A program made the position numbers and the translations under genes. A stretch of DNA of 64,000 nucleotides from Isoetes taiwanensis. Taxonomy: Eukaryota > Streptophyta > Lycopodiopsida > Isoetales > Isoetaceae. Location: contig JAJEKV010000002.1 in NCBI GenBank assembly GCA_021234155.1, positions 41,779,203 through 41,843,202 on the forward strand, given 5' to 3'. Below the pieces are notes generated by a model. The model did no database searches. It was not told the DNA's origin and worked only from the letters and a program-made list of their open reading frames with translations. This document shows, one piece after another, positions 20,612 through 32,569 of the stretch. Positions within the stretch are counted from its first letter, which is position 1. Each line of letters opens with the position of its first letter.

Positions 20612-21123
20612 CTTGTTAGAAGAGATGATTAAGCACGGGTGTATTTATAGAACCATTAGGAATGGAATACAAAAAGGTTATGGAACTGTCAATTTTGTGA
20701 CCTATATGAGAGGAATAAAACATATCTTCCCTGATGTTTGATGATGCGAAGCACTAAGAGAGGGTGTCTGTGGAGTTTGTGGCCCTTGAAAGGCGTTTTG
20801 CTTGCAAACGAAGTGTGCCCTGACAAAGTTTTGATCAGTTTGTTTATGCCATCCCTGTGAAAATAAAAAAATTGTATTATTTGAGTTCAAACATCTGATG
20901 TTATTTGCTATGCTGTTTTTTGTAGACCTGATATGAGGCCTATTTGATTTGGCCTTTTCCTAACATTCGAAGAGCTAAGTAAATGTTTATGACTTTAAGA
21001 AATTAATTGTAATATGTCACAGCGATCTGTTCGCTTCATACAAGTAGTGGATGTTGAATGTGGTGTGATAATGGATAATTAGGCGTTAAGCAGTTTGTAC
21101 CATTTGTTTTCTTTAGCCTTCTC
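20612..21123 (+). other. PPR gene 3' region
   Basis: Contains the out-of-frame end of the last PPR repeat (to 20741) and an A-rich polyadenylation region near 20855-20880. Nothing else is recognised. Confidence 0.5.
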
Positions 21124-21660
21124 TTACTTACAATTTAGGTGCAGTGCATCTTTCTAAGTAATTCAAATATTGGGCTCAACTCTCCACACACTCCAACTTT
21201 CTGTTGCTATTACGAAGTGTTGGAAAAGTGTTCTAGAAAGTGATAACGGGCTGTCATTTTTCTAGCATGGAAAGTAAGTTTCTTACAGCTTTGCTATTGG
21301 CTCAAAATGGTGAAAGGTGGCAAAAGAAGGATACGGAAGCAGGATAAGTTCTGGAAACTTGGAGAAAGATCTGGAAGCAGAGTAAGTTCTCGTATACTTA
21401 CAGTAGTTGCGTGCATTTTCTAAGTATTTCAAATACTGGGTTCAAATTCACACCACCTCTCTGTTGCGGTTGGAGCAACTATAGAGTACTTTACATTGTA
21501 ATTAACAGCATTAGAAAATGGTATAAAATAACGGGCGGTTATGGGAATTTAAGGAAGTTTGTGGGGCCTTTCCTGTTGACTCGAAATGGTGAAACGTGGC
21601 AGAAAGAAGGATCTGGAAGCAAGGTAAGTTCTGGAAAGTTGGAGAGAATTCTGAGAAAAG
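21124..21660 (+). repeat. ~266-bp tandem duplication upstream of the zinc-ribbon gene
   Basis: Two diverged copies (about 21124-21392 and 21393-21660) share taagta.ttcaaatactggg, aaaatggtgaaa.gtggca and aaggat..ggaagca..gtaagttctgga words at the same spacing. They form the upstream region of the zinc-ribbon gene. Confidence 0.75.
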
Positions 21661-21663
21661 GGC

Positions 21664-21702
21664 TATAAAAGTGAGCAGCGAAAGAAAAAAAACGCTATAA
21701 AA
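21664..21702 (+). promoter_or_regulatory. Duplicated TATA box
   Basis: gctataaaagtgagcagcg occurs twice, placing TATAAAA at 21664-21670 and 21696-21702. The ATG of the zinc-ribbon gene is at 21737. The upstream box leaves a normal short leader; the downstream one would leave about 10 bases. Confidence 0.65.
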
Positions 21703-21736
21703 GTGAGCAGCGAAAGAAGGGATTTTGGAAGGCAGA

Positions 21737-21937
21737 ATGTTTTTGTGTATACCGTTGGTGTGCGATGAGCAGCGGAAGGTGAAATGGGAAAAGGCAGCAA
21801 AGGGGTATTGTACGCTTTGCGGGGGGCAGGCTAATCAAGTAAAGGTGCGCAGTTTTTGGAGATTGTGTTTTATTCCTGTTTGCTGCTACACTCACCATGA
21901 TATCGTGTGTAGTAGATGTGGAGCTCATTTCAGATGA
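21737..21937 (+). CDS. Small zinc-ribbon protein, 66 aa
   Basis: Starts at ATG 21737 (MFLCIPLVCDEQ) and ends at TGA. Two CxxC knuckles are present: YCTLCGGQ near residue 25 and IVCSRCGAHF at the C-terminus. Between them is the hydrophobic strand SFWRLCFIPVCC, the layout of small plant zinc-ribbon proteins (zinc_ribbon_15 type). The molecular role of this family is unknown. The gene is compact, with a TATA box 35-70 bases upstream and an AATAAA 47 bases after the stop, which supports a real expressed gene. Confidence 0.7.
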   Translation: MFLCIPLVCDEQRKVKWEKAAKGYCTLCGGQANQVKVRSFWRLCFIPVCCYTHHDIVCSRCGAHFR

Positions 21938-21983
21938 TCATTCCTGAAAACATGTTTTAAGCTGTGTATATATTTTATATGTA

Positions 21984-21989
21984 AATAAA
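21984..21989 (+). terminator. Polyadenylation signal of the zinc-ribbon gene
   Basis: AATAAA follows a T/A-rich stretch (tgtatatattttatatg) at the expected distance after the stop codon. Confidence 0.6.
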
Positions 21990-22915
21990 GTTTTTGTTCT
22001 CTGTGTTCACCTCTGTGTTGAATATGGAAGCTATGAAGCGCATCAATCTGCATGTAGTGCCTCGGCCCTTGGAATCCGTAATTTTTCACCTAATGGGAAA
22101 TTTAGCTAATTAATATGTTGAATTAATTTCTTAATTGAAATCTATGAATTAATAAATAGCCAAAAGAAACTCCAATTCAGTCTGTCCTTTAAATTAATCT
22201 CACTAGCAAAAGGCGCAACGGGAGGCTTGGGCAATTTTAGGTATAGATTCATTTTCGCATTGGATTAGGTTAGAATGTTAGAATAATATTTACTATACAA
22301 ATTAGTACTAGTTAAAGGAATATTATAAATAGGCATCTATCTATTGAAGGCTATTGAAGGGACCTCGATGCTTGCATGTCTGCTTTTGGAACTTAAAAAT
22401 AATTGATTTTTCAAGGAAAAATCAGCCCCTAAAATAAAAAGAGGGCTTTTGTTGTGAGCCCTTGGATCTTGGACTATTGAAAAAAAAAAAAAGCTAAATC
22501 AACGACTAAGAAATGGTGCACTCTAGATGTACGCATTAGTACATCTATTCGTAGGAAAACTTTCGTGAAAAGCGTACAAAAACACAAAGAAAACCCCCTG
22601 TTATTATGCTAGATATTAAAACGAAAACCACAATATTTTGCAAATAAGATAGAATATGCTTATGTTGTCTTTGTGTTTTCTTTGAATGAGGTATTTGGCA
22701 TGGTTTGTATTGTTTCTAAATCGGTTGTTGGGTTGGCCATATCTGTTATATCAATAATAATATATATAAAGACACTTTGATGTGTGGCACACATCAGTCG
22801 CTGGTCTTCATCTAGGCCGTCGAATCCGAGAGGTTGAATCTTAGCCGCACATTTAAGTGTATAGGCATGTATGGGCATGCATGGAGCATCATATACAATT
22901 ATATTGAATGCAGAT
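21990..22915. other. No gene recognised; edge of repeat module
   Basis: A/T-rich intergenic DNA. From about 22740 it carries an atatatata tract, then ggccgtcgaatccg and cggcatgcat-like words related to the modules at 27.2 and 38.0 kb. Confidence 0.5.
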
Positions 22916-23097
22916 CTTGGAATACTGGCCGTCCATCTCAGATCTGGACGGCCCACGTTAAAACCCCCAAATAATCCCTTGCCTTCGTCCAGTTCCAGAT
23001 CCGTCCCCTGCCTTCGTATTGTGCTGGTAGGTTGCACATGAAGCCGCAGCTATGGCGGTTCTGGGGTAGCTCTTGCCTTTGTTTTTTCTTACACTCT
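22916..23097. repeat. GGCCGTCCA palindrome module, copy A
   Basis: Begins with the palindrome ggccgtcca-n9-tggacggcc and continues through aaaacccccaaataatcc to cttacactct. About 175 bases are nearly identical to 33377-33550. The first ~88 are shared with 39594-39681. Confidence 0.85.
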
Positions 23098-23325
23098 GAC
23101 TGTGGGTTAAGGTCAGTATGATGAATGCGAGTTTTTGTTTAACAAAAGCCCCAAATAATTCGATTTCTCCATCGAATTCCATGGCCGAGTGTGGTGCCTT
23201 CTTCTATCCTACCCAATATGCTGGGTCGGGTTGCTGGCGCCACACATTGACAGAGGGTTTGTGAAGGTATTATCTATTTGCTTGACCATGCTGCTGGATG
23301 CAGCGCCGTTTGTTGGCACTTGCAG

Positions 23326-23450
23326 ATGTAGAAGGAGCACCTGTTCGCCTGAAAGGACTCACTTTGGCACATCCTATGGCAAGCCCGGATGCCATTCATG
23401 GCATGACTTTACGACACTACACCCGGCAGCTTTTGCATGCAATTTACAAG
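23326..23450 (+). pseudogene. VPS13-like exon fragment
   Basis: A single exon between a ttgcag acceptor and a GT donor encodes DVEGAPVRLKGLTLAHPMAS and then LRHYTRQLLHAIYK. It matches the VPS13 C-terminal-domain pattern (PVRL..L.L.HP...., .HY.RQ....YK). VPS13 is a giant lipid-transfer protein of more than 3000 residues. No other exon was found, so this is an isolated fragment. Confidence 0.65.
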
Positions 23451-24504
23451 GTTTTTTGTTATCTTTATATTTTCTATGGTTTTGGATTCGTGGTTCAGAT
23501 AATGACTCCAGAAAGTCCAGATACCTTGTGGACGAAATGTGCCTAATTTGTGTGGCAAAACTAGCATCTGCATGAATCGGTTGTTTCCTAGTCTACATGG
23601 CAAAAGGCGGATATGCTGGATTTGGGCCATACACGATTTTGTCCAGCTTATCTGATATTGTTAGTTTGATTTTTGATGTCTCTGTCCGAGACCTGCTTTT
23701 ACCTTGAAACAAGCAGAGAAATTCCGATTTAGAGCAAGATCTCCACTTCTAACTCAATTTTTCATGTTCTAGAGTAGCCGAAAAGCCATAGGCTAGCATT
23801 TCGGCATGAATATTGGCGGCTGGAGCTGCGAAAATTTTGCTGAAGATCTGTGCCTGGTAAGCAAATTCTGTTATGATTTAATACTTGCCTGAAGCAGACT
23901 TGATTGCGGTTGTCGTTCAGCTTTTCAGAAGATTTTTAAAGAGATGCATCCTCGAGACAGCCTATTGTCATATGCATATCTGCATGGTTTGTTGTTTCCC
24001 TTGAAGCAGACTAGCATTTCCAAGAAAGCCTTTGGAGTGCATTCTTTCCATGGAAAACATAGAATCTACCGTTCTAGCTCCTTTTTCTTTTTAATTTATA
24101 GGTCAATAGCATTGGTATAACTATGTGGAATGTAAATTTTGCAGGTTCGTATGGAGTTTGGAAGCAAAATATTTTTACACATGGCAATTGGGTGTTTCTT
24201 CATGGCACGGTTATCTTTTAAGCATTTGCATTTGACAAGGTTAGTTGTGGCATTGATTATACTTTTGATGTCATCCACTTATTATAACTAGTTAAATGTA
24301 TTACTGTAGATTATCGTTAACTGATGCTAAAACTATTACAGAATAGTGAACAATTTAAAACTCTTGGCCCCAAAATATAAGGATACCAAGCTTGTGATGA
24401 TTGATGCAGAGTTGTGTGCACTGTTTGAATCTTTATAGATTGAATGCATAATCAATTTTTTGTTAGGTGTTACAATAATTGTTTTTATCATGTTGTGAAT
24501 GCAG

Positions 24505-25245
24505 AAATGCCCATGCGAGCCTAGATTGTACATTAAGACAGCATGATTTGAGAGAGGGTGTGCTTTGTGGTGCCAATCACCAGGACCGCCGTGACATTTT
24601 GGTAAGCTGAGAAGAAAGTAGATTACAATTACATTATGATAAAGGACTCCTCTAGTGATACGAATTAGCAGGAATCCAGAACAAGAGATACTGGCTAGGA
24701 ATAATTTCCAACAGTGTTCTTTGTGGCATGTCATAAAATATTTAACAGGACGTTATTATCTGTTCCATGAATTGTTCTTTGCAAGTTGTTCTCAACTAAC
24801 ATGAAGCTTCTTTTATGGCAGCTTGATTTACAAAGTGGCGCTAAACGATCCTTATCAGATATGCCACGTCACTGCCTTTCTTTGAAAACCTGTGCAATAA
24901 GACCAACACGTCCACACCATTTACTCGTTGGGGGAAGGTAGTATCTAGAGTTAGTTTACTAGGAACTCTGAGTTAAGTCTGGCTGTTATGATTCACAGTG
25001 ATGCATTTGCTCGGTTATATGATCGTCGTATGATTCCTCCTCCTACATGATCTTCGGAACATTCAAAACCACCTCCATGTATGTCCTATTTTTGCCCAGC
25101 TCATCTCTCTAATTATGTAAGCCGTGCTTTGTTGTTATTTTAATCTGCCAATTGATTTCTAATCCTCTAATAACAAATATGATGTTGCTTTTAAGTTATA
25201 GTGGGGAACATGTTTATCCTATGGATGTTGCAAACAATAAGTTTA
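24505..25245 (+). pseudogene. ASG2-like (WD40-TPR DCAF) fragment
   Basis: ASG2 is a DDB1-CUL4-associated WD40-TPR protein. Exons 24505-24601 (DCTLRQHDLREGVLCGANHQ), 24822-24937 (LDLQSGAKRSLSDMPRH, HHLLVGG), 24999-25116 (SDAFARLYDRRMIPPP, then PPPCMSYFCPAHLSNY) and a piece near 25177-25245 (LLSYSGEHVYPMDVANN) are in family order with GT-AG borders. Exon 3 has an in-frame TGA at 25048-25050, and the last piece lacks a clear acceptor. The N-terminal WD repeats and the TPR part are absent. It lies 1 kb after the VPS13 fragment on the same strand. Confidence 0.8.
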
Positions 25246-27044
25246 AGCAACTATGGTGTCTAATAGTAAGTGTATACATTAACCAACTAGTGATCATAAG
25301 AACAAATTCTGTGCTGGTCCACAGCTTTATTTGGGCCACATATTATTATCCATTGTTGCAAATACTTTTTAAGTTCTTGAAGACCTTGGTCTGCGCTTCT
25401 TTTCTCTAATATTGGCTTCCTTTAGAAGTTGCCTTCTATGCTGACAAAAGCAACCATTCTGATCGCGAATATCAATTAGCTGGGGGTAAAGGAGAAAATT
25501 AAAGTATGTGCATGTGTGGATTTGATGCTACATTGAAACAGAAACCTATGTAGTGGGGCATAACTTTAGAATGAGAATGAGAATGAGATCTAAATGCTCC
25601 AAAATGTTTCTGCAAAAATGGATCTTAACTAAGAATAATACTTGGGCCTGAGTAATACTAAGCTATAATGTATTCAGATGTGTATAAAAGATGTAATTGC
25701 AGAACGGAAAAAGCCGTCAAAAATCTACTGGTAGGACGAAGGTGGAATTGTTAAACGACAAGAGATTGCGTATTTCTTATATTTGCAGATTGCCAGCAAG
25801 ATGTACTCAGATGTGTATAAAAGATGTAATTGCAGAAAGTAAAGTTTTGAGCTGGAAAATAAGCCAGCGAAATCTAGTGATAGGAATTGAATTTTGAAAT
25901 GTTAAGCCACATGAATTTTGAGTGTTTCTTAAGCTTTGCTTCTATCTCACACTCAGATGTGCTTATCTCCAGATAAATTTGAGGAGCCCCACAATTTTGA
26001 TCAGTGATTCCTAGGTCAAGTTATTGATCACTTTGGAGCATTCTACTTCTAACTTCCCTTCTCAACTTCTATGCATTGAGGTTTTGGATGCACGATCAAT
26101 AGCAGCAACTGCCACTACCCCGTTGAACATTCCCAATGTATATTTTTGGCTGTGTTGAATATTTTATGGCATTAAACCTAAAATCCAAAGATCCAGTTTG
26201 TAAGCTGGTATGGTCAGCTGAATCATTAAAAGTTTCCAAATCAATGTCCTCACAAGCAATTGATACCAATGCATAAGGGTGTAATAACATGTAATTGCGC
26301 AACCTTCCATCATCCAACCATCCTCTACCACTATTGCTGATCGATAGGACTAGCTTGAGTAGTTGAAATACTACTTTTTTTAGGTACTTAGTTATGCATA
26401 CTCTAGCTTAGTCCATTTAAAATGGTGTCAAGTGTTTAAGATCAGTGAGTCATTAGTGTGCTGTTTTAATTTACTAGCATTAAAAAACAATCATCAAGTT
26501 TTAATTTACTAGCATGAAAAAACAACCATCAAAGCACGATTGAATACTGCGGTGTGCTAATTACATAAATGCTTAATCCAATAACAAACTGGTTTTATCC
26601 GCAACGTCAACATTCATTTGCTATTTAGAGCGCTCTGGCAAGAATGGCAAGAATGGTAAAAAAGCATACTTCGGAAGGTTTTAAAAATAAGATGAGCGAG
26701 GACGCAGAAACCGAAGTTTGGAACCTAGATCAATTGACATAAAAGAATCACAACTTCAGTAGGCTGGAAATGCGTGTTGACACATTATACATAGATGCTG
26801 GGGTTAACTTAGTAGCCTAAAATTGCACTCCCAATTGAGATGATTCTTAAATATAACGATGCTAGAACAAGTTAACCACAACTTCGGTAGCCTGGACTTA
26901 GAAACAAGCTATAATGTACTTTATAGCGTGGCTATAAAGGTTCGAATGAATTCTAAATCAAAACATGCGAACTTGATTGCCAATTGATCTCGATCCTGTA
27001 CTTAGAAATCTTATTATTTCTACCAGCTATTTTTATCGGCACAA
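25246..27044. other. No gene recognised; short tandem duplication
   Basis: tcagatgtgtataaaagatg plus taattgcaga occurs at about 25675 and again at about 25808, part of a ~130-bp duplication. No other family was recognised. Confidence 0.5.
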
Positions 27045-27450
27045 TTTAGAATCTCAATGGAATCCTAGAGAATCTTAAGGATTTTTCATATAATCTAAGG
27101 GAATCTAGGAGAATATACATAGAATCTTCCAAAATATATGCGAACCTTAGGATAATCTTTGAAATTCTAGGGGAAATGTGTAGGCCTTAAATAATAATAA
27201 ACTTGTATATATATCTACTATCAAATGATATATCTATAGGTATATCGGATGGGGGGCATCGCTTTTAGGTGTATATAGACACAAATCCTGGCCCTCCAAA
27301 TCTTAAGGTGGCGCATTTATGGCCCTCAGATCTGATGGGGGCATGCATAGGCATGCATGGGGGCATGCACCACATGCCTGAACCGTCGGATATGGGGAAG
27401 TTAAATCTTGGCCGTTGATTTAGACTTAAGGAAGCTGCAAAGAAATTCAC
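27045..27450. repeat. Short GAATCT array plus palindrome module
   Basis: A short array of GAATCT-type words (27045-27180) is followed by cttgtatatatat, then nested palindromic gcatgcat words (27340-27375) and cttggccgttgattt. This is the same order as at 32.6-33.5 and 38.0-39.7 kb. Confidence 0.7.
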
Positions 27451-28949
27451 CAATTTAAAAAGTTGGTAACATTTATTATCAAAGAATGATATGGCAGAGC
27501 ATTTATAACCGTTAGTGACAAACGTAATTTGTTCCGCGCGACATCTTAGGCTATTCCAGAAAACACTAGAATAAGCTTGCCCTGTTATTCCGGCGCATCT
27601 CTATTCCGCTTTGGAGCTATGGCAGATGTGCTAAAGCGGCGCCATGGCGCCAGCCAGTGGGGAGTCTTCTAGCTATGTTGCAGCTCGCGGAGATGTGCGC
27701 GATATATTCTGGAGCTATGGTTTATTGCTGAGGCTTTTTTTTCTTTAAGCCTTGTGCATTCTCGGTGTGGAATTCTCTGTAATCAGAGCACAGCGGCGAG
27801 AATCAGATGTTGAACGTCCTCGTTATTTTTATCTCAAGCCGTAAATAGGTAAAGACGCTGGCATGGCCATGGCCAGCTCCATCCATTTCGACTATATCCT
27901 GCAGCCTTGATGCAGCTGCAGACCCCAAAGATGGATCTTTTGTAGGCGAATGTATCTGAAGCCTTTGAAGCTAGGCTTTATGCCTTTTGTTTTTTTCCCA
28001 GGCAGGGCCTCATGCCAGCGATGTTGGAGCAGATGGTTACTCTAGTTTCTGCTACTGGATCCTTCTAAGGATTTCGATCTCTGGCTTGCCTATTCAAGCC
28101 CACACCTATGAATTAGTACCATGGTAAGGGAGATGTGTTCAGTTTTCTGGTTGTAGATCCACGGTTTGGTGCTTAGGTCACAATTGTTCTTTTGCTATGT
28201 TCCTTGGATAGATCCCAACAATAACAAGCCCTCATCTCTCAGCTTCAATCACGACCTGTGTAAGTTCATATTTGATCTTCCCTTTTCATCTGCTTCATTT
28301 GTTTTGTAATTGATCTTCCCTTTTAACGCTTTCATCTGTTTCATATGCAATGCACAGGTCTGTACATATCCCTTTTACAGCTTGGAAACATGTGCATATA
28401 CTGGAGACAGCTTTTCGGATTCTATCTATTAAAAGTTTAAACATATGAATTAAATCAAGGACAATAAGCTCCATACAGATGGACATCAGAGGAGTTGCTT
28501 GCAACATGGCACCAGGATCTATGGCCTGGAGAGCTGTGGCTTGCCCTAATGATAAGTATTGGCTCTCCTCTGAGCAGGCATGAGGCTTTTTGGCAGCATG
28601 AGGCCTTTTTCCAAGCTCAGCAGAACCCTCAGCTTCTCAGGGCACGTGTATATATTTTAAGTCTGTATCCTCTAAAGATGTCATTTCGAGGGTCTGCTCA
28701 GAAGGCTTAGATGTTCTCATTATAAAGTAGAGAAAGTCTGGAAGAACACAAGGTAACACTGTATGTTCTTGCAGGCCTAGTCAGGGCACGGCAGTGCAGA
28801 ACTACCTATGGACGTGTACAAAAAATAGGTAAATCCCATGGTGGTACACATAGAGCAAGCCTATAGGTGATTTATTTTGCAGTCGCTGGTGAGCAGCCAT
28901 TTGCTGCAAACTCAAGTGGGGAGATTACGTAAAACAAAGGCATATAATT
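27451..28949. other. No gene recognised
   Basis: Includes a small palindrome ggcgccatggcgcc near 27640. A tttgcag acceptor near 28880 may belong to the BTB pseudogene, but upstream exons of that gene could not be identified. Confidence 0.4.
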
Positions 28950-30004
28950 TTGGAGGAGACTATGCATAAACGTTTTAGTGAGAGGGCCTATAAATACAGA
29001 CCTGTAAAGGTGGTTGAATTCGACACTCCTTACCAACAATGTTTAGTATACCTTGACCTCAAAAAGGATGAGTGTCTTTCACTTTGGCCACAGGGCAGAG
29101 TGTATTCACAGGCATTTCACTTGGGTGGACAGTGTTTCTTTTTATCAGCTCACTGTAGTGTTGATCAGCAAACAGGTGCACACTGCTTTGGACTTTTCCT
29201 GGGTATGCAAGAAAAAGGGTCTCTAAGTTTTGCAGTTGGGCACGAGTTCGCTGCAAGGTCCAGGCAAGAAGATTGGAAATTTGCACCTCGCGTCAAAGGC
29301 AATTATGTTTTTACTGGTGGTAAGGCAGTCGGATCATTAGGGTTTTTTTGAGATTAAAAAAGGGCCTTCAAAACATGCCAACTAAGCCAAATGAAGATAA
29401 ATGAACTACCAATCAGAAATCAGAGCCTGACGGGTCCAGTCAGCAAAACTGTTATAACTAACCCACTGGATCACATTTTCTAGCATAACTGTTGATAGAA
29501 AAGTCCAAATGAGCTCATGTTTAGTGCAATAGATAGATCTCGTTGAGATCTTTCCAATCTTAGGTGCTTTGCACATATTTTAACCACTTATGATTGTCAA
29601 AACTCTAAAAAATATGGTTTTTACCATTTTTTACTATCCTACGGGGCTAAAAGATATGCAAACCACCCAAGGTTGGAAAGATCTCAATTAGATCTATCTA
29701 TTGCACCAAACAAGAGCTCATTTGGACTTTTCTATCAACACTTATGCTAGAAAATGTGATTCAGTGAGTTAGTTACAACTGTTTTGCTGACTGGATTACC
29801 AGTTCTGTTTTCTGATTGGTAGTTCACATAGCTTAGTCAGCAGTTCTTAGAAGGCCCTTTTATGATCTCAAAAAATCCCTAATGTATCGGAATCTTTTTT
29901 CATGCCCTTGGCAAGAGCTCATCAAAGAAGAAAACGATTATTTTCATGACAATGTCTTACATTCGCGGGTGGAGCTAACAATAAAACTGCAACAACAATC
30001 TTGA
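28950..30004 (+). pseudogene. LRB/POB1-type BTB protein, C-terminal exon split by a foldback element
   Basis: LRB/POB1 proteins are BTB-BACK adaptors for CUL3 ubiquitin ligases. The frame before 29334 encodes [54 protein letters not shown] and [12 protein letters not shown] 550-bp foldback element (29335-29884) intervenes. At 29885 coding resumes with YRNLFSCPW and runs to HSRVELTIKLQQQS and a TGA at 30002-30004. GKAVGYRNLF is the conserved family string, so the element sits between two adjacent codons. No frameshift or other stop is seen in this exon, which suggests a recent insertion. The BTB-encoding 5' exons were not found. Confidence 0.85.
29335..29884. mobile_element. 550-bp foldback (MITE-like) element
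   Basis: The ends are CATTAGGG and CCCTAATG. Inverted arms of ~250 bases pair almost throughout, for example tagcataactgttgatagaa on the left against ttctatcaacacttatgcta on the right, with a centre near 29610. There are no coding ORFs. The flanks share only one T, so a target duplication is not evident. Confidence 0.9.
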
Positions 30005-31598
30005 AAAAAAGCAACCATTGCAATTGTACCTGAAACCTCAAAAAAGGGCTGTAAATTATTTAATTGCTTTGCTGCCTTGGTATGCCTCAATTACTTTGTT
30101 GGTGCTTACCGGTGGAACGAGATCTGCAACAACCATTTTGAACATGTGAGTGTGATTGTTGCCTGATTTGTGCCAGGAAGGACATTCAAGTTTCTGTTTT
30201 TAGAACCTGCGCATACCTCAGTGTTGATGTGAAGAAGTATAGTGGCATATATGATAATGATGACCCTTTGGGGATGGTCTTTTGTAATTGAAATTGGGAG
30301 TGTCTAAAATTGTAAGTGCCTTATCATAATTGTATAGCGAAATGTTCTTTGATAAAATTAGGTCTAAAAATACTATGGCATGTTAGTTTAAGATTGAAGA
30401 TGCATAACTATTGACATGCCCGCTGTAGGTGTGCATAACTATTGACATGAACTTGCACTGTTTTTTCTTCCACTTAGAGAAATTTCACTATTATGATTAA
30501 ACCGCCTTCTTTTAAACCTGCATCTTTTTTTGTTTGCAGCAATAAGGGGAATTTTTGTTTGATGAACCTTCCATCTATTAAGGCACAACGTCCTGCCTCT
30601 ATAAATCATTCGATGTGCAATAAGTAAATAAATTGGTAACCTTTACTTGCATGGAATGATAGAATAACTACTTTTAAGGAAAAAATTGCACTCCAATAAT
30701 GTATGTATGAAGATGCCAGATATCGTACGGCCACAGATGCTAGAGAGGATAACTTCTGAGAGGGTAACAAGCAATCTATTAGTCTATTAGTACTCTGGAA
30801 AAGGGACAAGATATTTTGCAATCTTGCAATATCTTGCCAAGCTTTTTTCCCTCGAGTTCTTTTAAGTAGTACTCTAAAAAAGTGACAAGATATTTTGCAG
30901 TCTTGCAATAGCTTGCAAAGCTTTCTCCCTTCGAGTTCTTTTAAGTCTAGTGCTGGATATTTATGTCATTTCTTTGTCTACAGAGGGAACTAGTGATTAT
31001 TCCACGAACTCTTTGTTGAGACCTATGATGCTTAGTCAATGAGACCTTCATGTTGGAAACTCAGCAATCTTCGATTATGATGTAGGAGAATCGAAGGTTC
31101 CTGTTATAGGATAATGCTATATGTTCTTCCAACAAGATAGGTGAGGTTGTTACTGGTTGAATTTGTATTTGGTTGTCACGAACATGCCAGAATAATCTCC
31201 GGTGGTACAATTTGGTTTGATTCCAAAATTCACTGTTTAGAAAATCATAAGTTTTACCATTTTTGCTTCCCATACTGTTATGTTTTATTCAAAAAAATTG
31301 GTGGTGTTACACAAGTCCATATCCTGTCATAATTTTTGTTTTTCAAGAGAATCAACAATTTGATAGATAAAGAAATTTCTTGCTTCATCATTTTATGTAC
31401 TATCTCAATATGTTGTCATTGTGTCTGGCTTATAAAGTGCTCATAAAACCACCGATAAAAAATGATTTGAGAAGGACGAGTTAAGAGCACAACCTTTTGC
31501 ATTTTTTGAACTATGGCCGTGCAAAAACAATTATCCTAATGTTAAATTTGCTATGTTTACAATATTTTTTACTTTGTTTATAGCCTAAGTTTTTATAA
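30005..31598. other. No gene recognised; 79-bp tandem duplication
   Basis: A unit containing gacaagatattttgca and cgagttcttttaagt is tandemly duplicated at 30790-30868 and 30869-30947. The rest is unremarkable A/T-rich DNA. Confidence 0.6.
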
Positions 31599-31920
31599 GG
31601 GTAAAAGCATGTTAGGGTGTACCACTTTTGGAACCTGCAAAAGTACATACACTAGGTACTTCAGAACTGGGTACTTTTCTCATTTTTATTTTCATTAAAA
31701 CTAGTACAAAAGTCTAAAATAAAAGTCATGGACGCATTAATATTCAAAGTTAAGATAAAGATAATGCTACCAGAGACCAAAATATATATAAAAGTTCTAG
31801 AATGTACCTTTTATTGAGATATTACACAAGTATCCAGTACCCAGTCCTGGGTACCTTTTTAGGTACTTTTTTGGTCACTAAATAATACTTTTTAAGGGAC
31901 ACCCTAACATGCTTTTACCC
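31599..31920. mobile_element. 322-bp MITE
   Basis: Terminal inverted repeats of 25 bases begin GGGTAAAAGCATGTTAGGG and end with the complement. The flanks read ATAA on both sides, a possible 4-bp target duplication. The interior has four tacttt/ggtacc-type repeats and no ORF. Confidence 0.85.
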
Positions 31921-32569
31921 ATAAGTGCTTTTACCAGGTAATCTGTAGTTTGTTTTACAGAGCAACGCAATGGGGACAAATTTATTTTATGTACACTGAT
32001 ATCTTTGGAGCACCACTCAATTTGAATATAGTAATAAGTAAACATTAATGCTTCCTGGGGCTTTACCATTGCTTTAAATATGGTGTGATAAGGAATGAAG
32101 TTGTGCTTCATGGGCTTCATGAATTTGTAGGAAGCTTCACAACCATGTTTGTGACCTGCATGTGGACGCATATATTCTTGAGAGCTCGTCATGCCTATCC
32201 TATTGTTTTTTTTTTGTAGGGTTGATCGTTGATTCAATCCACTGAGCTTTTCAATGCCCTAGAGAACCAAAACCAAATTTTTATCCCCATGTCTAAATAT
32301 TTATTGCCGTAGAATGTGTACTGAAGAGAATTCCATTATGTTTAAGCTACATCCAAGACGCAATTTGTAAGACATCCATAAGCACTAATAGTGGAACCAT
32401 TGCTTGCTTAAGTAGGGGTCTCATAACCACTTAATAGTGCAACCATTGCAATATTGTAGTCATAAGCACATAATACTAGGGTATGAGGCTTGCAACAATT
32501 GTACATGACGCAATGGAAAGGAAAATAAGGCATAATTAGAATAGAATAGAATAGAGTTCTTATCGTCCA
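31921..32569. other. No gene recognised
   Basis: A minus-strand ORF begins here (to 32237) but spans the MITE terminus and has no recognisable family. Confidence 0.5.
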
